Under the pieces are notes generated by a model that worked only from the letters and a program-made list of their open reading frames with translations, did no database searches and had not been told where the DNA came from. A program made the position numbers and the translations under genes. This document shows, piece by piece, positions 9,949 to 19,341 of a stretch of DNA of 64,000 nucleotides. Source of the DNA: Marispirochaeta sp. (lineage in GTDB: Bacteria; Spirochaetota; Spirochaetia; JC444; Marispirochaetaceae); the NCBI RefSeq assembly GCF_963668165.1, contig NZ_OY764209.1, forward strand, positions 2,232,001-2,296,000. Direction: 5' to 3'. Position 1 is the stretch's first letter; each line of letters opens with the position of its first letter.

Positions 9949-10395
9949 ATGGCCATTGCAGATATGCTGTATCCCGACAATATAAAAGCTCCTCTTGAGA
10001 AAACGGAAAAGAACGGTATTATACTCGAGCTTTTAACACTTCTGTATAATTCAGGACGAATCTCCGACCTTGATAAAGCCTTTGAGGCTATCCGTAAACG
10101 GGAAGACCAGGGAAGTACCGGATTGGGAGAGGGGATTGCGGTACCCCATGCCAAGACGGACCTGGTCTCTTCCCTGACCCTGGCTCTGGGGGTTGCTCCC
10201 CAGGGGGTCGACTTCGATTCCCTGGACGGAAAGCCGACCAGGCTCTTTTTCCTGCTTCTGGCACCTCCGGACCAGTCGGGTCCTCATGTTGAGGCCCTGT
10301 CGGAGGTGGCCAAGATTTCGCGCTCCGCCTCCTTTATGCGCCTGCTGTGCTCGGCCCGCTCTCCCGAGGAGGTACTGGACCTCTTCGGGGATTAA
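9949..10395 (+). CDS. PTS EIIA-like protein (PtsN/fructose-type)
   Basis: A 148-residue single EIIA domain of the fructose/mannitol/nitrogen type. The phospho-accepting His is residue 67 in GIAVPHAKT, followed by the PxGVDFDSLDGKP and FFLLLAP stretches typical of the family. It stands alone, with no EIIB or EIIC gene nearby, which favours a regulatory role (PtsN-like) over sugar uptake. It follows the UspA gene by 23 bases with a good GAAAAGGAAGG site and is probably the last gene of the V-ATPase transcript. Confidence 0.85.
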   Translation: MAIADMLYPDNIKAPLEKTEKNGIILELLTLLYNSGRISDLDKAFEAIRKREDQGSTGLGEGIAVPHAKTDLVSSLTLALGVAPQGVDFDSLDGKPTRLFFLLLAPPDQSGPHVEALSEVAKISRSASFMRLLCSARSPEEVLDLFGD

Positions 10396-10418
10396 GCAAC
10401 ACAGATTCAAGGAGCGGA

Positions 10419-12116
10419 CTACTTCTCCCTGTGGTAAGGCCAGGCCATGATGCCCCCTTCCATTACCTTGACATTGGTGTATCCGTTGGCGATCAGGGTG
10501 CGGGCGGCTTCGTATCCCCGCAGGGATATCTTGCAGTAGGTGATTATTTCGGTGCTTTTGTCTTTTGGCAGCTCGTTTAAGCGGTGACGCAGGGCTCCTA
10601 CCGGAATCAGGTGTTCTCCGATACCAAGACGCATCTCTTCCCACTCCTCGGGGCTGCGGTTATCGATAATGAAGGGTTTTTCGCCTTTGTCCAGCTTTTC
10701 CTTGACCTCAACAGCCGAGAGTCCTTCCATAAGGCCCCGGATCTTGTTCTGCAGTGCATGGGCGCAGGCGACGATATTATCGATGGCCAGGGAGAAGGGC
10801 GGTGCGTAGGGAAGGTCCGCATTCACCAGATTGTCTACCGTAAGTCCTCCCATAATCGCCATGGCGGCCATTCCTATCTGTTTGCTGGCATCAGCCAGTC
10901 CAATGCACTGAAAACCAAGGATTTTTCCTGTATCCCCGTCGGCTGTCATTCTGTTGATCAGGATCTTTGCCCCCATAAAACCCGGTTTGTCAGGGCCTGC
11001 TGTGGTTACGGTGACGACGTTTTTATACCCCAGTTTCTCGGCCTGATCCTTTGAAATCCCCGTAGATCCTGCAGAGAAATCAAAGACCTTGCAGACCCCG
11101 GTTTGAATGGTCCCGGGGAAGGTGACAATGTTTCCGCTGGCCGCGTTCTCACCAGCTACCCGGCCTTCCAGGTTGGCAAGGTCGCCGTACGGCGCGTGGA
11201 CGTTCATGCCTGTCAGGCGCTGGGGTATCTCGGTACAATCCCCCACGGCATATATATCGGGATCGTTGGTCTGCATGTATTCATTGACGACGATGCCTCT
11301 GGTTTTACCGGTTTCAATCCCCGCTTCCGCGGCGATCGTTGTATTTGGGCTCACACCGATAGCGACTACAGCCATTTCGCAGGGAATCTCATCTCCGTTG
11401 GCCAGCTTTACCGCCCGGAGCTTGCCCTTTTCATCTCCCAGGAATGCAGCTACCGCGTTGTCGGTTATAACGTCGGCGGCATGGGTTTTAACATGGTTTT
11501 CCAGGATCTTTGCCAGCTGCCAGTCCAGGAACATCAGTATCTGGGGCAGCATTTCCACCACGGTAATCTTGATGCCCGCGAGCTGCAGGGCTTCACAGGT
11601 CTCGATTCCGATCAGTCCTCCGCCGACGACAACGGCCTTCCTGATTATACCCTCATCCCGCACCTTGCGCAGGTAGTCTGCATCCGGCATGGACTGCAGG
11701 GTGCTTATGCCGTCGAGATCGGTTCCCGGAACAGGCGGCATCCTGGGAGTGGCTCCCATGGCGAGAATAAGCTTATCGTAAGCATAGGTCTCTGTCTCAC
11801 CGGTAAGGAGATTTTGTGCACTTACCTTTTTTGCCTTGCGGTCGATGGAAGTAACTTCCGTGTCTGTTTTCGCGATGATGTTTTTGGATTTCATGTAGTA
11901 GACAGGGTCCCGAACCACCCCGGTGGGGGTACAGAGCAGCTGATTCCTGTCGTCGAAAAAGCCGCCTACGTAGTACGGGTAACCGCAGGAGGCCATGGAA
12001 AGATCATGGGCTTTCTGAAGGATTGTTATCTCCGCGTCAAAATCGAGGCGTCTGGCCCGGGCTGCGGCCTTCGGACCTGAGGCGGAACCGCCGATTACAA
12101 GTATTTTTTTTGCCAT
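10419..12116 (-). CDS. CoA-disulfide-reductase-like FAD oxidoreductase with C-terminal rhodanese domain
   Basis: A 565-residue flavoprotein. An N-terminal FAD-binding motif (VIGGSASGPKAAA) is followed by Cys44 in SCGYPYY, the position of the single catalytic Cys of CoA-disulfide reductases. Next come a second nucleotide-binding motif (VVVGGGLIGIETCEAL), the AVGDCTE FAD motif, a dimerisation domain, and after about residue 460 a rhodanese domain with its own Cys in ITYCKISLRG. Such fusions (CoADR-RHD) reduce CoA-disulfides or persulfides with NAD(P)H. The start at 12116 follows GAAAGGAGAAG; an 11-codon upstream extension is unlikely. The gene is divergent from panE and carries a Fur/PerR-like box in its promoter. 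Confidence 0.85.
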   Translation of the reverse strand: MAKKILVIGGSASGPKAAARARRLDFDAEITILQKAHDLSMASCGYPYYVGGFFDDRNQLLCTPTGVVRDPVYYMKSKNIIAKTDTEVTSIDRKAKKVSAQNLLTGETETYAYDKLILAMGATPRMPPVPGTDLDGISTLQSMPDADYLRKVRDEGIIRKAVVVGGGLIGIETCEALQLAGIKITVVEMLPQILMFLDWQLAKILENHVKTHAADVITDNAVAAFLGDEKGKLRAVKLANGDEIPCEMAVVAIGVSPNTTIAAEAGIETGKTRGIVVNEYMQTNDPDIYAVGDCTEIPQRLTGMNVHAPYGDLANLEGRVAGENAASGNIVTFPGTIQTGVCKVFDFSAGSTGISKDQAEKLGYKNVVTVTTAGPDKPGFMGAKILINRMTADGDTGKILGFQCIGLADASKQIGMAAMAIMGGLTVDNLVNADLPYAPPFSLAIDNIVACAHALQNKIRGLMEGLSAVEVKEKLDKGEKPFIIDNRSPEEWEEMRLGIGEHLIPVGALRHRLNELPKDKSTEIITYCKISLRGYEAARTLIANGYTNVKVMEGGIMAWPYHREK

Positions 12117-12148
12117 AAGTCTTCTCCTTTCGTTTGCTGCAACGAGCA

Positions 12149-12171
12149 ATTATAGTGAATATCATTATCAA
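12149..12171 (-). promoter_or_regulatory. TATAAT -10 box overlapped by a Fur/PerR-like operator
   Basis: On the minus strand a perfect TATAAT lies at 12154-12149, 33 bases upstream of the start codon at 12116. Immediately upstream, 12156-12170 reads TGAATATCATTATCA, matching 12 of 14 defined positions of the 7-1-7 Fur consensus TGATAATnATTATCA. The box sits in the -35/-10 spacer, where a bound repressor would block RNA polymerase. PerR or another Fur relative is equally possible. Confidence 0.45.
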
Positions 12172-12254
12172 TATATTACCATGTTACCGTATATTGTGAA
12201 ACTGGTATTTAATTCATTGCCCTCATCCCCCCTTGTGTTATATCATTGCAGGTA

Positions 12255-13169
12255 ATGAAATCGATTGCGATTATTGGAGCCGGCGCTCTGGGACTGCTGT
12301 ATGGCGGAGCCTTGGTGGCCGTACTGAAGGACAAGGTCTTTTTTATCGCAGAAGGGGACAGGGTCCGAAGGATTAACGAAACCGTTTATGCCATCAACGG
12401 GACGGAACACGGGTTCAAGGCCTTTTCTCCGGATCAGCTTGCGGAGAAGCCCGATATGGTCCTGGTGGCGGTAAAGAATCATCACCTTGACGCCATCGTG
12501 CCCCTTCTGAACTCTGTTCTTGGCGAGGGTACCCTGGTGGTCTCCGTCCTGAACGGAATTGACAGTGAGCGCTTTATTGAAGAGAAGTTTCCAAAAGCGA
12601 AGGTGCTCTACAGTGTGGCCGTCGGAATGGACGCTGTTAAGGAAGGAAACAGCCTGAACTACAGCACTCCCGGAAAGCTGCTTCTGGGGACGCGGGATAA
12701 TAATGCCGCGGACGGAGACCTTAAGAAGGTTACGGACCTTCTGGATTCCGGGGGCATCCCCTGGGAAATTCCGGATGATATTATCCGTTCCCTCTGGTGG
12801 AAGTGGATGATCAACATCGGCATGAACCAGGTTTCCGCTGTTACCGGTGCTCCCTACGGTGTTTTTCATGCCGACAAGACAGTTCAGGCATTAATGGACG
12901 AAGCCATGCTGGAAACTGTCAGAGTCGCCAAGGCTGAGGGTGTCGATCTGCGGGATGAGGATGTCCCGGGTTGGTATTCCATTATGAACAGTCTTGGCCC
13001 GGAGGGAAAAACCTCCATGCTGCAGGATATCGAGGCCCGGCGCAAGACGGAGGTCGAGGCCTTTGCCGGCAAGCTGATGGAGCTGGCGCAAAAGCATTCC
13101 ATCCCGGTACCGGTTAACGAGACTCTTTTTCGGATAATCAAGACCAAAGAACTGCTTTACCTTGCATAG
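12255..13169 (+). CDS. panE: 2-dehydropantoate 2-reductase family protein (PanE/ApbA)
   Basis: A 304-residue NAD(P)-dependent reductase: Rossmann motif IIGAGALGLLYGG at the very N-terminus, VKNHHLD (the family VKAxD-like segment), SVLNGIDSE (the family NG motif) and a C-terminal helical domain with the KWMINIGMNQVSAVTG segment that carries the catalytic Lys and Asn. The family reduces ketopantoate to pantoate for CoA synthesis, though relatives act on other 2-oxo acids. ATG at 12255 is preferred; an in-frame TTG at 12246 has no better ribosome binding site. It is divergent from the CoA-disulfide-reductase-like gene. Confidence 0.82.
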   Translation: MKSIAIIGAGALGLLYGGALVAVLKDKVFFIAEGDRVRRINETVYAINGTEHGFKAFSPDQLAEKPDMVLVAVKNHHLDAIVPLLNSVLGEGTLVVSVLNGIDSERFIEEKFPKAKVLYSVAVGMDAVKEGNSLNYSTPGKLLLGTRDNNAADGDLKKVTDLLDSGGIPWEIPDDIIRSLWWKWMINIGMNQVSAVTGAPYGVFHADKTVQALMDEAMLETVRVAKAEGVDLRDEDVPGWYSIMNSLGPEGKTSMLQDIEARRKTEVEAFAGKLMELAQKHSIPVPVNETLFRIIKTKELLYLA

Positions 13170-13178
13170 GAGGTCTTA

Positions 13179-13409
13179 ATGGCTGACAAACTGATCATGT
13201 TACATGGTTTTGAACAGGACGAGATTCTGGGATTGATGCGTCTTTTAAAAGCAAACATGACGGAACCCCGGGAGGTCGCCTTCTGCATGACCACCGAGAA
13301 TAATCTGGACTGGAAAATCCGGGATCTTATCAGTGATGTACTGGAGGAGCATGAGTATATGCTGAAAATGGAAGAGCAGCGGGCGGCGGAACGGGACACA
13401 CAGGATTGA
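13179..13409 (+). CDS. Small DUF3783-like protein
   Basis: A 76-residue protein starting 10 bases after panE behind a perfect AGGAGGTC site, so probably in the same transcript. The sequence (LIMLHGFEQDEILGLMRLLK, then a C-terminal helix rich in Glu and Met) resembles DUF3783 proteins, small proteins of unknown function. There is no catalytic motif, membrane segment or cysteine cluster. The domain assignment is from memory of the family pattern and is only moderately certain; the gene itself is well supported by its start signals. Confidence 0.7.
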   Translation: MADKLIMLHGFEQDEILGLMRLLKANMTEPREVAFCMTTENNLDWKIRDLISDVLEEHEYMLKMEEQRAAERDTQD

Positions 13410-13448
13410 GGGGCCTTTTCGGAAACGGTTCTTTAGTTTGTAAAAAAG

Positions 13449-13478
13449 TTGCCCCTTGTCGGGATTCATCGCTATATT
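13449..13478 (+). promoter_or_regulatory. Candidate promoter of clpB
   Basis: TTGCCC (13449-13454), an 18-base spacer and TATATT (13473-13478) precede clpB by 75 bases. No CIRCE (TTAGCACTC inverted repeat) is present. It reads as an ordinary housekeeping-type promoter; heat-shock control, if any, is not visible. Confidence 0.4.
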
Positions 13479-13553
13479 AATCATACACACAGAAACCAGT
13501 ACATAATCTCCATTGATGATGGTTCGGTTATACGGACCTTAAGGAAGGTATAT

Positions 13554-16169
13554 ATGCAATACAACAGGATGACTACCAAAACCCAGGAGGCCCTGCAGGC
13601 AGCCCACTCGGAGGCCGATCGCGCGGGTCACGCCCAGATCGACGTGGACCACATGCTGCTGGCCCTCCTTGAACAGGAGGACGGAGTTATTCCTCCTCTT
13701 ATGGATGCCCTGGGAGTGGACGCCCCCATACTAAAACGAGATCTTTCTCAGATATCGGCGTCAAAACCCAAAGTACACGGCGAGGGGGCCCAGATTTCAA
13801 TTTCTCCAGAGCTTTCCCGGGTACTGAGCCGGGCGGAGAAGGAGTCCGAGTCTCTTAAAGATGAATATGTCTCCACCGAGCACATCCTTATGAGCATGAG
13901 TGCGGCGGAAAACCGCACGGCGGACCTGCTGCGCCGATATGGTGTTACCAAGGACAGAATTATCACCGCTCTTAAATCGATCCGGGGAAACCAGCGGGTT
14001 ACCGACCAGGACCCGGAGGGACGGTATCAGGTACTGGAGAAGTACTGCAAGGATCTGACCGCCCTGGCCCGCAAGGAAAAGCTGGACCCGGTAATCGGTC
14101 GAGACGAGGAGATCCGCCGGGTCATGCAGGTTTTAAGCCGGCGCACCAAGAACAATCCGGTATTAATCGGAGAACCGGGAGTCGGTAAAACAGCAATAGC
14201 CGAAGGCCTTGCCCGGAGGATCGTTTCCGGTGATGTCCCGGACTCCCTTAGACATAAGCGTCTTCTGGCCCTGGACCTGGGTTCACTGATCGCCGGGGCC
14301 AAGTTTCGCGGCGAGTTCGAGGAACGCCTCAAGGCGGTTATCAACGAGATTGCCTCCTCCGACGGGCAGATCATTCTCTTTATCGATGAGCTCCATACCC
14401 TGGTTGGCGCGGGAGCCGCAGAAGGCTCTACCGACGCTTCGAACCTGCTGAAACCCGCCCTGGCCAGAGGGGAACTGCGTGCCATAGGCGCTACGACTCT
14501 GGACGAGTACCGCAAGCACATTGAAAAGGATGCCGCCCTGGAGCGGCGCTTCCAGCAGGTCTACACTGCCGAGCCTTCGGTGGAGGATACGGTTGCCATT
14601 CTGCGGGGTATCCAGGAACGATACGAGGTTCACCACGGGGTACGAATCCGTGATGACGCCCTGATAGCCGCGGCGACCCTTTCAGACCGCTACATAACGA
14701 GCCGATTTCTGCCGGACAAAGCCATAGATCTGGTTGACGAGGCGGCCAGCCGGCTCAAAATGGAGATCGAGAGCCAGCCTACGGAGCTGGACCAGATTGA
14801 ACGGCGGATTTTGCAGCTGAACATCGAAAAGCAGGCCCTTTCCAGGGAAGAGGACGCTGCCAGCAAGGAGCGTCTTGCGAAGCTGCAGGAGGAGCTGAAC
14901 GAGCTGACTCATAAACGGGACGCCATGCAGCTGCAGTGGAAGAATGAGAAGAACATTATTGACGAGATCCGTTCACTTAAAGCCAGGCTGGAGGAGTACA
15001 AAATCCAGGAGACCCGTTATGAACGGGAGGGCGATTTTACCAAGGCCGCGGAGATAAAACACGGCAGGATCCCTGAGACTAATGCTTTAATCAGCGCCCG
15101 CAGCAGGGAGCTGGAAGAGCTGAAAGGGGATCACAGGCTGCTCCGGGAGGAGGTCTCGGAAGAGGATATCGCCCGGGTCGTATCCGCCTGGACCGGAATC
15201 CCTGTTTCAAAGATGCTCTCCTCGGAGATGGCCAAGTACCTGAACCTGGAAAAGATTCTCGAGGAACGGGTTGTGGGTCAGGATGATGCCATCGAGGCTG
15301 TCAGTGATGCAATCCGTCGGAACAAGACCGGCATCTCCGACGCGGCGCGGCCCCTTGGATCGTTTCTGTTCCTCGGCCCCACCGGCGTTGGCAAGACGGA
15401 GCTGGCCAAAACCCTGGCGGATTTTCTTTTTAATGATGAACGGGCCCTTACCCGCATTGATATGAGCGAGTATATGGAGAAGTTCTCCGTGAGCCGCCTT
15501 ATCGGGGCCCCTCCCGGCTATGTGGGGTATGATCAGGGCGGTCAGCTGACCGAGGCTGTGCGGCGCCGGCCGTATTCTGTCATTCTCTTTGACGAGGTAG
15601 AGAAGGCTCATCCTGATGTATTTAATGTTCTGCTGCAGCTTCTGGACGACGGGCGCCTTACCGACGGCCAGGGCAGGGCCATTGATTTTCGCAACGCCAT
15701 CGTAATCCTGACCAGTAACCTGGGCAGCGATCTGATTCTGCAGGTGGAAGACCCTGCAGAGGTAAAGGAGAAGATTGAGCTCCTTCTTAAAGGAGCCTTT
15801 AAACCGGAGTTCCTGAATCGCCTGGACGAGACGATTATCTTCAGCCGCCTGGGTAAGCAGCAGATCATGAAGATTGTCGACATTCAGCTGGGACGCCTTC
15901 AGAAGCGTCTTGCGGAGCGCGATCTGACTCTTGCACTGGATGCCAAAGCCAAAGCACTTATCGCGGCCGAGGGGTTTGACCCGGCCTTCGGCGCCCGGCC
16001 GGTTAAGCGGACCATCCAGAGTCTTCTGGAGAATCCACTGGCCAAACAGATTCTTTCCGGGGCAATCAAAGAAGGATCACAGGTTTCTGTCAGCGCTGCA
16101 GACGGTGAGCTCAAGTTTAAGGCAATAGCCGCAAAAGGGGCGAAAACAACTGCTCAAATAGAAGCCTGA
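13554..16169 (+). CDS. clpB: ATP-dependent chaperone ClpB
   Basis: An 871-residue disaggregase with all family parts. The N-terminal Clp repeat domain contains [11 protein letters not shown]. The first AAA+ domain has GEPGVGKT near residue 206 and [13 protein letters not shown] long middle coiled-coil domain spans about residues 400-520, and the second AAA+ domain has [10 protein letters not shown] near residue 608 and FDEVEKAH. With DnaK it extracts and refolds aggregated proteins in the cytoplasm. The ATG at 13554 is chosen because AAGGAAGG lies just before it; a 35-codon longer frame has no good start. The gene ends only 6 bases before the true end of the convergent GH13 gene. Confidence 0.97.
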   Translation: MQYNRMTTKTQEALQAAHSEADRAGHAQIDVDHMLLALLEQEDGVIPPLMDALGVDAPILKRDLSQISASKPKVHGEGAQISISPELSRVLSRAEKESESLKDEYVSTEHILMSMSAAENRTADLLRRYGVTKDRIITALKSIRGNQRVTDQDPEGRYQVLEKYCKDLTALARKEKLDPVIGRDEEIRRVMQVLSRRTKNNPVLIGEPGVGKTAIAEGLARRIVSGDVPDSLRHKRLLALDLGSLIAGAKFRGEFEERLKAVINEIASSDGQIILFIDELHTLVGAGAAEGSTDASNLLKPALARGELRAIGATTLDEYRKHIEKDAALERRFQQVYTAEPSVEDTVAILRGIQERYEVHHGVRIRDDALIAAATLSDRYITSRFLPDKAIDLVDEAASRLKMEIESQPTELDQIERRILQLNIEKQALSREEDAASKERLAKLQEELNELTHKRDAMQLQWKNEKNIIDEIRSLKARLEEYKIQETRYEREGDFTKAAEIKHGRIPETNALISARSRELEELKGDHRLLREEVSEEDIARVVSAWTGIPVSKMLSSEMAKYLNLEKILEERVVGQDDAIEAVSDAIRRNKTGISDAARPLGSFLFLGPTGVGKTELAKTLADFLFNDERALTRIDMSEYMEKFSVSRLIGAPPGYVGYDQGGQLTEAVRRRPYSVILFDEVEKAHPDVFNVLLQLLDDGRLTDGQGRAIDFRNAIVILTSNLGSDLILQVEDPAEVKEKIELLLKGAFKPEFLNRLDETIIFSRLGKQQIMKIVDIQLGRLQKRLAERDLTLALDAKAKALIAAEGFDPAFGARPVKRTIQSLLENPLAKQILSGAIKEGSQVSVSAADGELKFKAIAAKGAKTTAQIEA

Positions 16170-16175
16170 CAGGCA

Positions 16176-17992
16176 TCATACATCCCCCTGGCAGAGCATA
16201 ATACAGCCAGCCGGGGGAACTTCGATTTTTACAGCCAGTGTTTCACCCGCCCGTTCAGCTTTAACATTTTCCAAAACATTTTCGGAGCCGGACCTGTACA
16301 GCAGCCGGAATTCGTCCCCTTCAGTATGGAGGTCGAGTCGACGGCGATATAAACCTTCAAAGGGTTTTTCATGTCAGTATTGAAGGCAAGTACCGCCTCT
16401 TCCATATTGAATATCCTGGACCAGGCGACAACCGCAGCAATGCGTCCTTCTCCAATTCTTCGCGGATAATCGAAACTTGTACCGTCGGGGGAAACCGGGC
16501 GAAGATACTGCCGTCCATGCCGCAATATAAGATACTTGTGCCGCAGCTTCAGCAGTTTTCCAAGTTCGATGTAAAGAGGATTGGCTGTGTTAAAAAAGTG
16601 TCTGCCCTGAGTCCTGAATGCCCCGAATTGTCCAGCAAACATGCATTCCCGGATATAACTGTCCTCTCCTCCTCCACCGTCGAAGCCCTGTTCGGTTCCG
16701 TAGTAAATACAAGGAACCCCGAGACCCATGACATTGAGAAAGAGAGCGTTCAATAACAGGGGAGCAGTTTCATTGTCAGCTGCGAAGCGGTATTTCCAGT
16801 CTCCTTCCTGGCTGACCATGTCATGATCATCGAACATGGTGATCACGTTGTCCTGGTACCAGCGGTAGTCGTCATCCCCCAGCAGCCTGGTGTTGGAAAA
16901 GGTCGCGAAATATTCCTCAGGATTAACCAGCTCCTTGGCGCAGCCTTCGAGCTGGTTTGGTATGCGGTTTATTCCCAGCGCGGCGTTGAGGCCTGTCTTC
17001 TTGAAGGCTTCGACAGCGTATTCCAATCCTCCGGTAATCTCTCCGATAAGATAGAAATTCTTCTTCCCCAGGGACTTCGCGAACTCATGGATTTCCCGCA
17101 CAAAATAACGGGTTGCCCCCCATTCCATGTGCTTAACTGTATCGACGCGAAAGCCATCTACATCTGCATAAGCAATCCAGTATTTGAAGGCCTCGGTAAT
17201 AGTTTTCAGGGCTATGGAGGGCTGGAAATCCTCTCCGCTCCCACCGGTACCGAGAAAATGGGTTTTCAAACTGAAAAAATCACCTTCCACATACTCCGGA
17301 TAGTTCTCCCAGTTCTGAATATGGCCTTTACGGTAATAAGCAGACGGATCCTGCATCTCCCGCGGCCATACGGCCCCGTCGGGCCATGCCGCTTCTCTCT
17401 CCTTGTTTTCGTTCTCTCCTTCACCGCAGGGAATCTCTGGCTTTCCTTCAGAGTCGCGAAAGCCCTTTACCGGGTATTCCTCTCCTGTCCAGGGTGTATC
17501 CTCCTGCTCATAGGCGAATACATCGCCGGAATGGTTGATAATGATATCCAGGATGATCCTCATACCACGCTTATGGGCCTCTTCTGCCAGGAGCTGCAGA
17601 TCCTGATCGGTGCCGAGATGGGGATCGATGGCCAGGAAGTTCTGGATGCCGTAACCGTGATAGGTCTCCAGGAAGGATACCTGTTTGAAAATAGGACTTA
17701 TCCAGACAGCGGTAATCCCAAGCTGCTCAAGGTAATCAAGTTTGGACAGAACCCCTTTAAGGTTCCCGCCATTCCAGCTCTGCCATTCCTCTTCCTTTCC
17801 AGTCGTTTTTACAAGATCATAATCGCGTCCTTCATCGTAGAGAGTCTCATCACGCTCTCTTCCGTCCGAGAAACGGTCGGCCATTAGAAAATAGATTACC
17901 TGGTCTTCCCAATCCTCCGGCGAGGGGTAGTGTTTCTTTACCCGGGTAAAACCTGTAAAATCGATATCACCGATACTCCGTAATTCTTTCAT
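16176..17992 (-). pseudogene. GH13 alpha-amylase-family gene with a C-terminal one-base frameshift
   Basis: A GH13 glycoside hydrolase of about 600 residues. The catalytic set is present: DGFRVDTVKH (nucleophile Asp), LIGEI (acid/base Glu) and MFDDHDM (second Asp). The Asn-His pair in IIINHSGD is also there. After about residue 540 the frame breaks: a run of five T at 16365-16369 would need six. With one base restored the frame continues as KKPFEGLYRRRLDLH through a normal C-terminal beta domain ending VPPAGCIML to a stop at 16176. As read, the frame ends at 16229 with unrelated sequence. No signal peptide is seen, so cytoplasmic. It may be a sequencing slip, since only the last domain is affected. 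Confidence 0.8.
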
Positions 17993-18077
17993 GAGAATCT
18001 TCTCCTCTATTGGACCGCGTACGTGAGGATCCTGTTCAATTATTTACCCGGGAGATAGTCAGGCGTTACGAAAGATT

Positions 18078-18581
18078 TTAAAACAGTTTCAGGTAGGCCG
18101 CCATGTAATCAGGAAGATCCGCTGGTTTCCGGGCCGAAACGATATTGCGGTCGGTAACGGCGCTCTTGTCCACCCATTCTGCTCCGGCATGGATAAGGTC
18201 ATCTTTTATTCCCGGGGTGGAAGTCATTGTATATCCCTTCACGATGTCCGCCGATGCAAGTACCCATCCGGCATGGCAGATGTGTCCTACAGGTTTACCG
18301 GCCTGGAATATTTCCCGGGTGATCCGTAATACATCATCATAGCGTCGAAGCTTGTCCGGAGCCCAGCCTCCCGGCACAAGCAGACCGTCGTAATCAGAGG
18401 CTTGTAAATCCTGAAAAGATACCTCCGAGCTTGCGGGTACTCCATACTTTCCGTGATAGGTTTTACCTGCCTCTTTGCCGGCAATGTCAACCTGAAAGCC
18501 AGCTTCCCGGCAGCGGAGTACCGGATACCAGAGCTCAAGATCTTCGAACTGCTCATCGATAAAAGCAATAATCTTCTTCAT
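18078..18581 (-). CDS. DJ-1/PfpI family protein
   Basis: A 167-residue protein of the PfpI/YhbO branch: EQFEDLELWYP (conserved Glu), YDGLLVPGGWAPDKLR, and the nucleophile elbow GHICHAGWVLASA with the reactive Cys. Members act as small-molecule deglycases or glyoxalase-like enzymes or stress proteins; the precise activity cannot be read. The start at 18581 follows CAGGAGACC; a 27-codon upstream extension lacks support. It is transcribed away from the TetR gene, and the two share a 160-base promoter region. Confidence 0.85.
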   Translation of the reverse strand: MKKIIAFIDEQFEDLELWYPVLRCREAGFQVDIAGKEAGKTYHGKYGVPASSEVSFQDLQASDYDGLLVPGGWAPDKLRRYDDVLRITREIFQAGKPVGHICHAGWVLASADIVKGYTMTSTPGIKDDLIHAGAEWVDKSAVTDRNIVSARKPADLPDYMAAYLKLF

Positions 18582-18703
18582 AAGGGTCTCCTGTGCGTAT
18601 CGTTGTTTAAAATGTACAAAGCAGAAAGAACTTTGGCAAAAGATGATTAGACTGAATGTCATGAATTAAATTCCGCTTGACAGGCAGTTATAAAATGTGC
18701 AAG

Positions 18704-18721
18704 TTAGTGAACGATAACTAA
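18704..18721 (+). promoter_or_regulatory. Inverted repeat, possible TetR operator
   Basis: TTAGT (18704-18708) and ACTAA (18717-18721) form an inverted repeat around GAACGATA. It sits 24 bases upstream of the TetR start codon and between that gene and the divergent PfpI gene, the usual place for a TetR-family self-regulatory operator. A TTGACA element is present at 18677-18682, without a well-spaced -10. Confidence 0.35.
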
Positions 18722-18744
18722 TAATGCTAAGAAAGGAGACTATA

Positions 18745-19341
18745 GTGCGAACGGAACGTCAACAGGAGCTTTTAAATGCGGCAGTAAATATTGTTGCAAA
18801 AGAGGGTTTCAGCCGCCTTACCATTCGCAAAGTGGCAGCCGCAGTCGGGGTAACTGAGCCTGCAGTGTACCGGCATTTTCCTCATAAACTGGCGCTGCTT
18901 ACCGCGATTCTCGAGGATTTGCAGTCCGCGGTGATTCCCCATTTTCAAAAGCTGGCTGTCGCTGACGGGACTCCGGAACAGCTTGTATCCGGCTTTATTG
19001 ATGGACTCTTCTCGGAACTCACGAACAAGCCAGCTTTCGCACCCCTGGTTTTCTCCGAAGAAGCGTTTCACTCTGAACCCCAGCTGCGCCCCATGCTCCT
19101 CAGCATGATGCGTGAGAACCTTGCGATCCTTGGCAGTTCCTTCGCCCGGCTGCAGAGCAGGGGACTTTTCCGGAAAGATATTGGCCACGAGAAGATGGCG
19201 CTGATTACCATGGGGACTATTCGTCTTACTGTTACCCGGAGCATGCTGACTGGCCGGGCCGAAAGGCTTTCTGATCAGGCGGTCGATCTTGCCGATACTT
19301 TCGTGCATCTGTTTTCTGTAAAGGAATATGTAGTGTCCTGA
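18745..19341 (+). CDS. TetR family transcriptional regulator (stop codon supplied by repeat element)
   Basis: A 198-residue regulator with an N-terminal TetR DNA-binding domain (VNIVAKEGFSRLTIRKVAAAVGV and TEPAVYRHFPHK recognition region) and an all-helical ligand domain. GTG at 18745 is chosen because AAAGGAG sits just upstream; an ATG at 18724 has no such site. The last codons (gta gtg tcc tga) lie inside the 149-bp inverted-repeat element that starts at 19331, so the native C-terminus may have been lost or altered. It probably controlled the RND-type transporter whose remnant follows. Confidence 0.85.
   Translation: MRTERQQELLNAAVNIVAKEGFSRLTIRKVAAAVGVTEPAVYRHFPHKLALLTAILEDLQSAVIPHFQKLAVADGTPEQLVSGFIDGLFSELTNKPAFAPLVFSEEAFHSEPQLRPMLLSMMRENLAILGSSFARLQSRGLFRKDIGHEKMALITMGTIRLTVTRSMLTGRAERLSDQAVDLADTFVHLFSVKEYVVS

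Noticed and set aside
13441..13456. Possible third copy of the TTTTT/AAAAAGT palindrome before clpB (GTAAAAAAGTTGCCCC)
   Set aside because: Only one arm resembles the repeat; there is no matching opposite arm, so it is not a palindrome.
18677..18694. TTGACA followed by TATAAA as a promoter of the TetR gene
   Set aside because: Only 6 bases separate the two boxes, far too few for a sigma-70 promoter, so only the TTGACA was mentioned.
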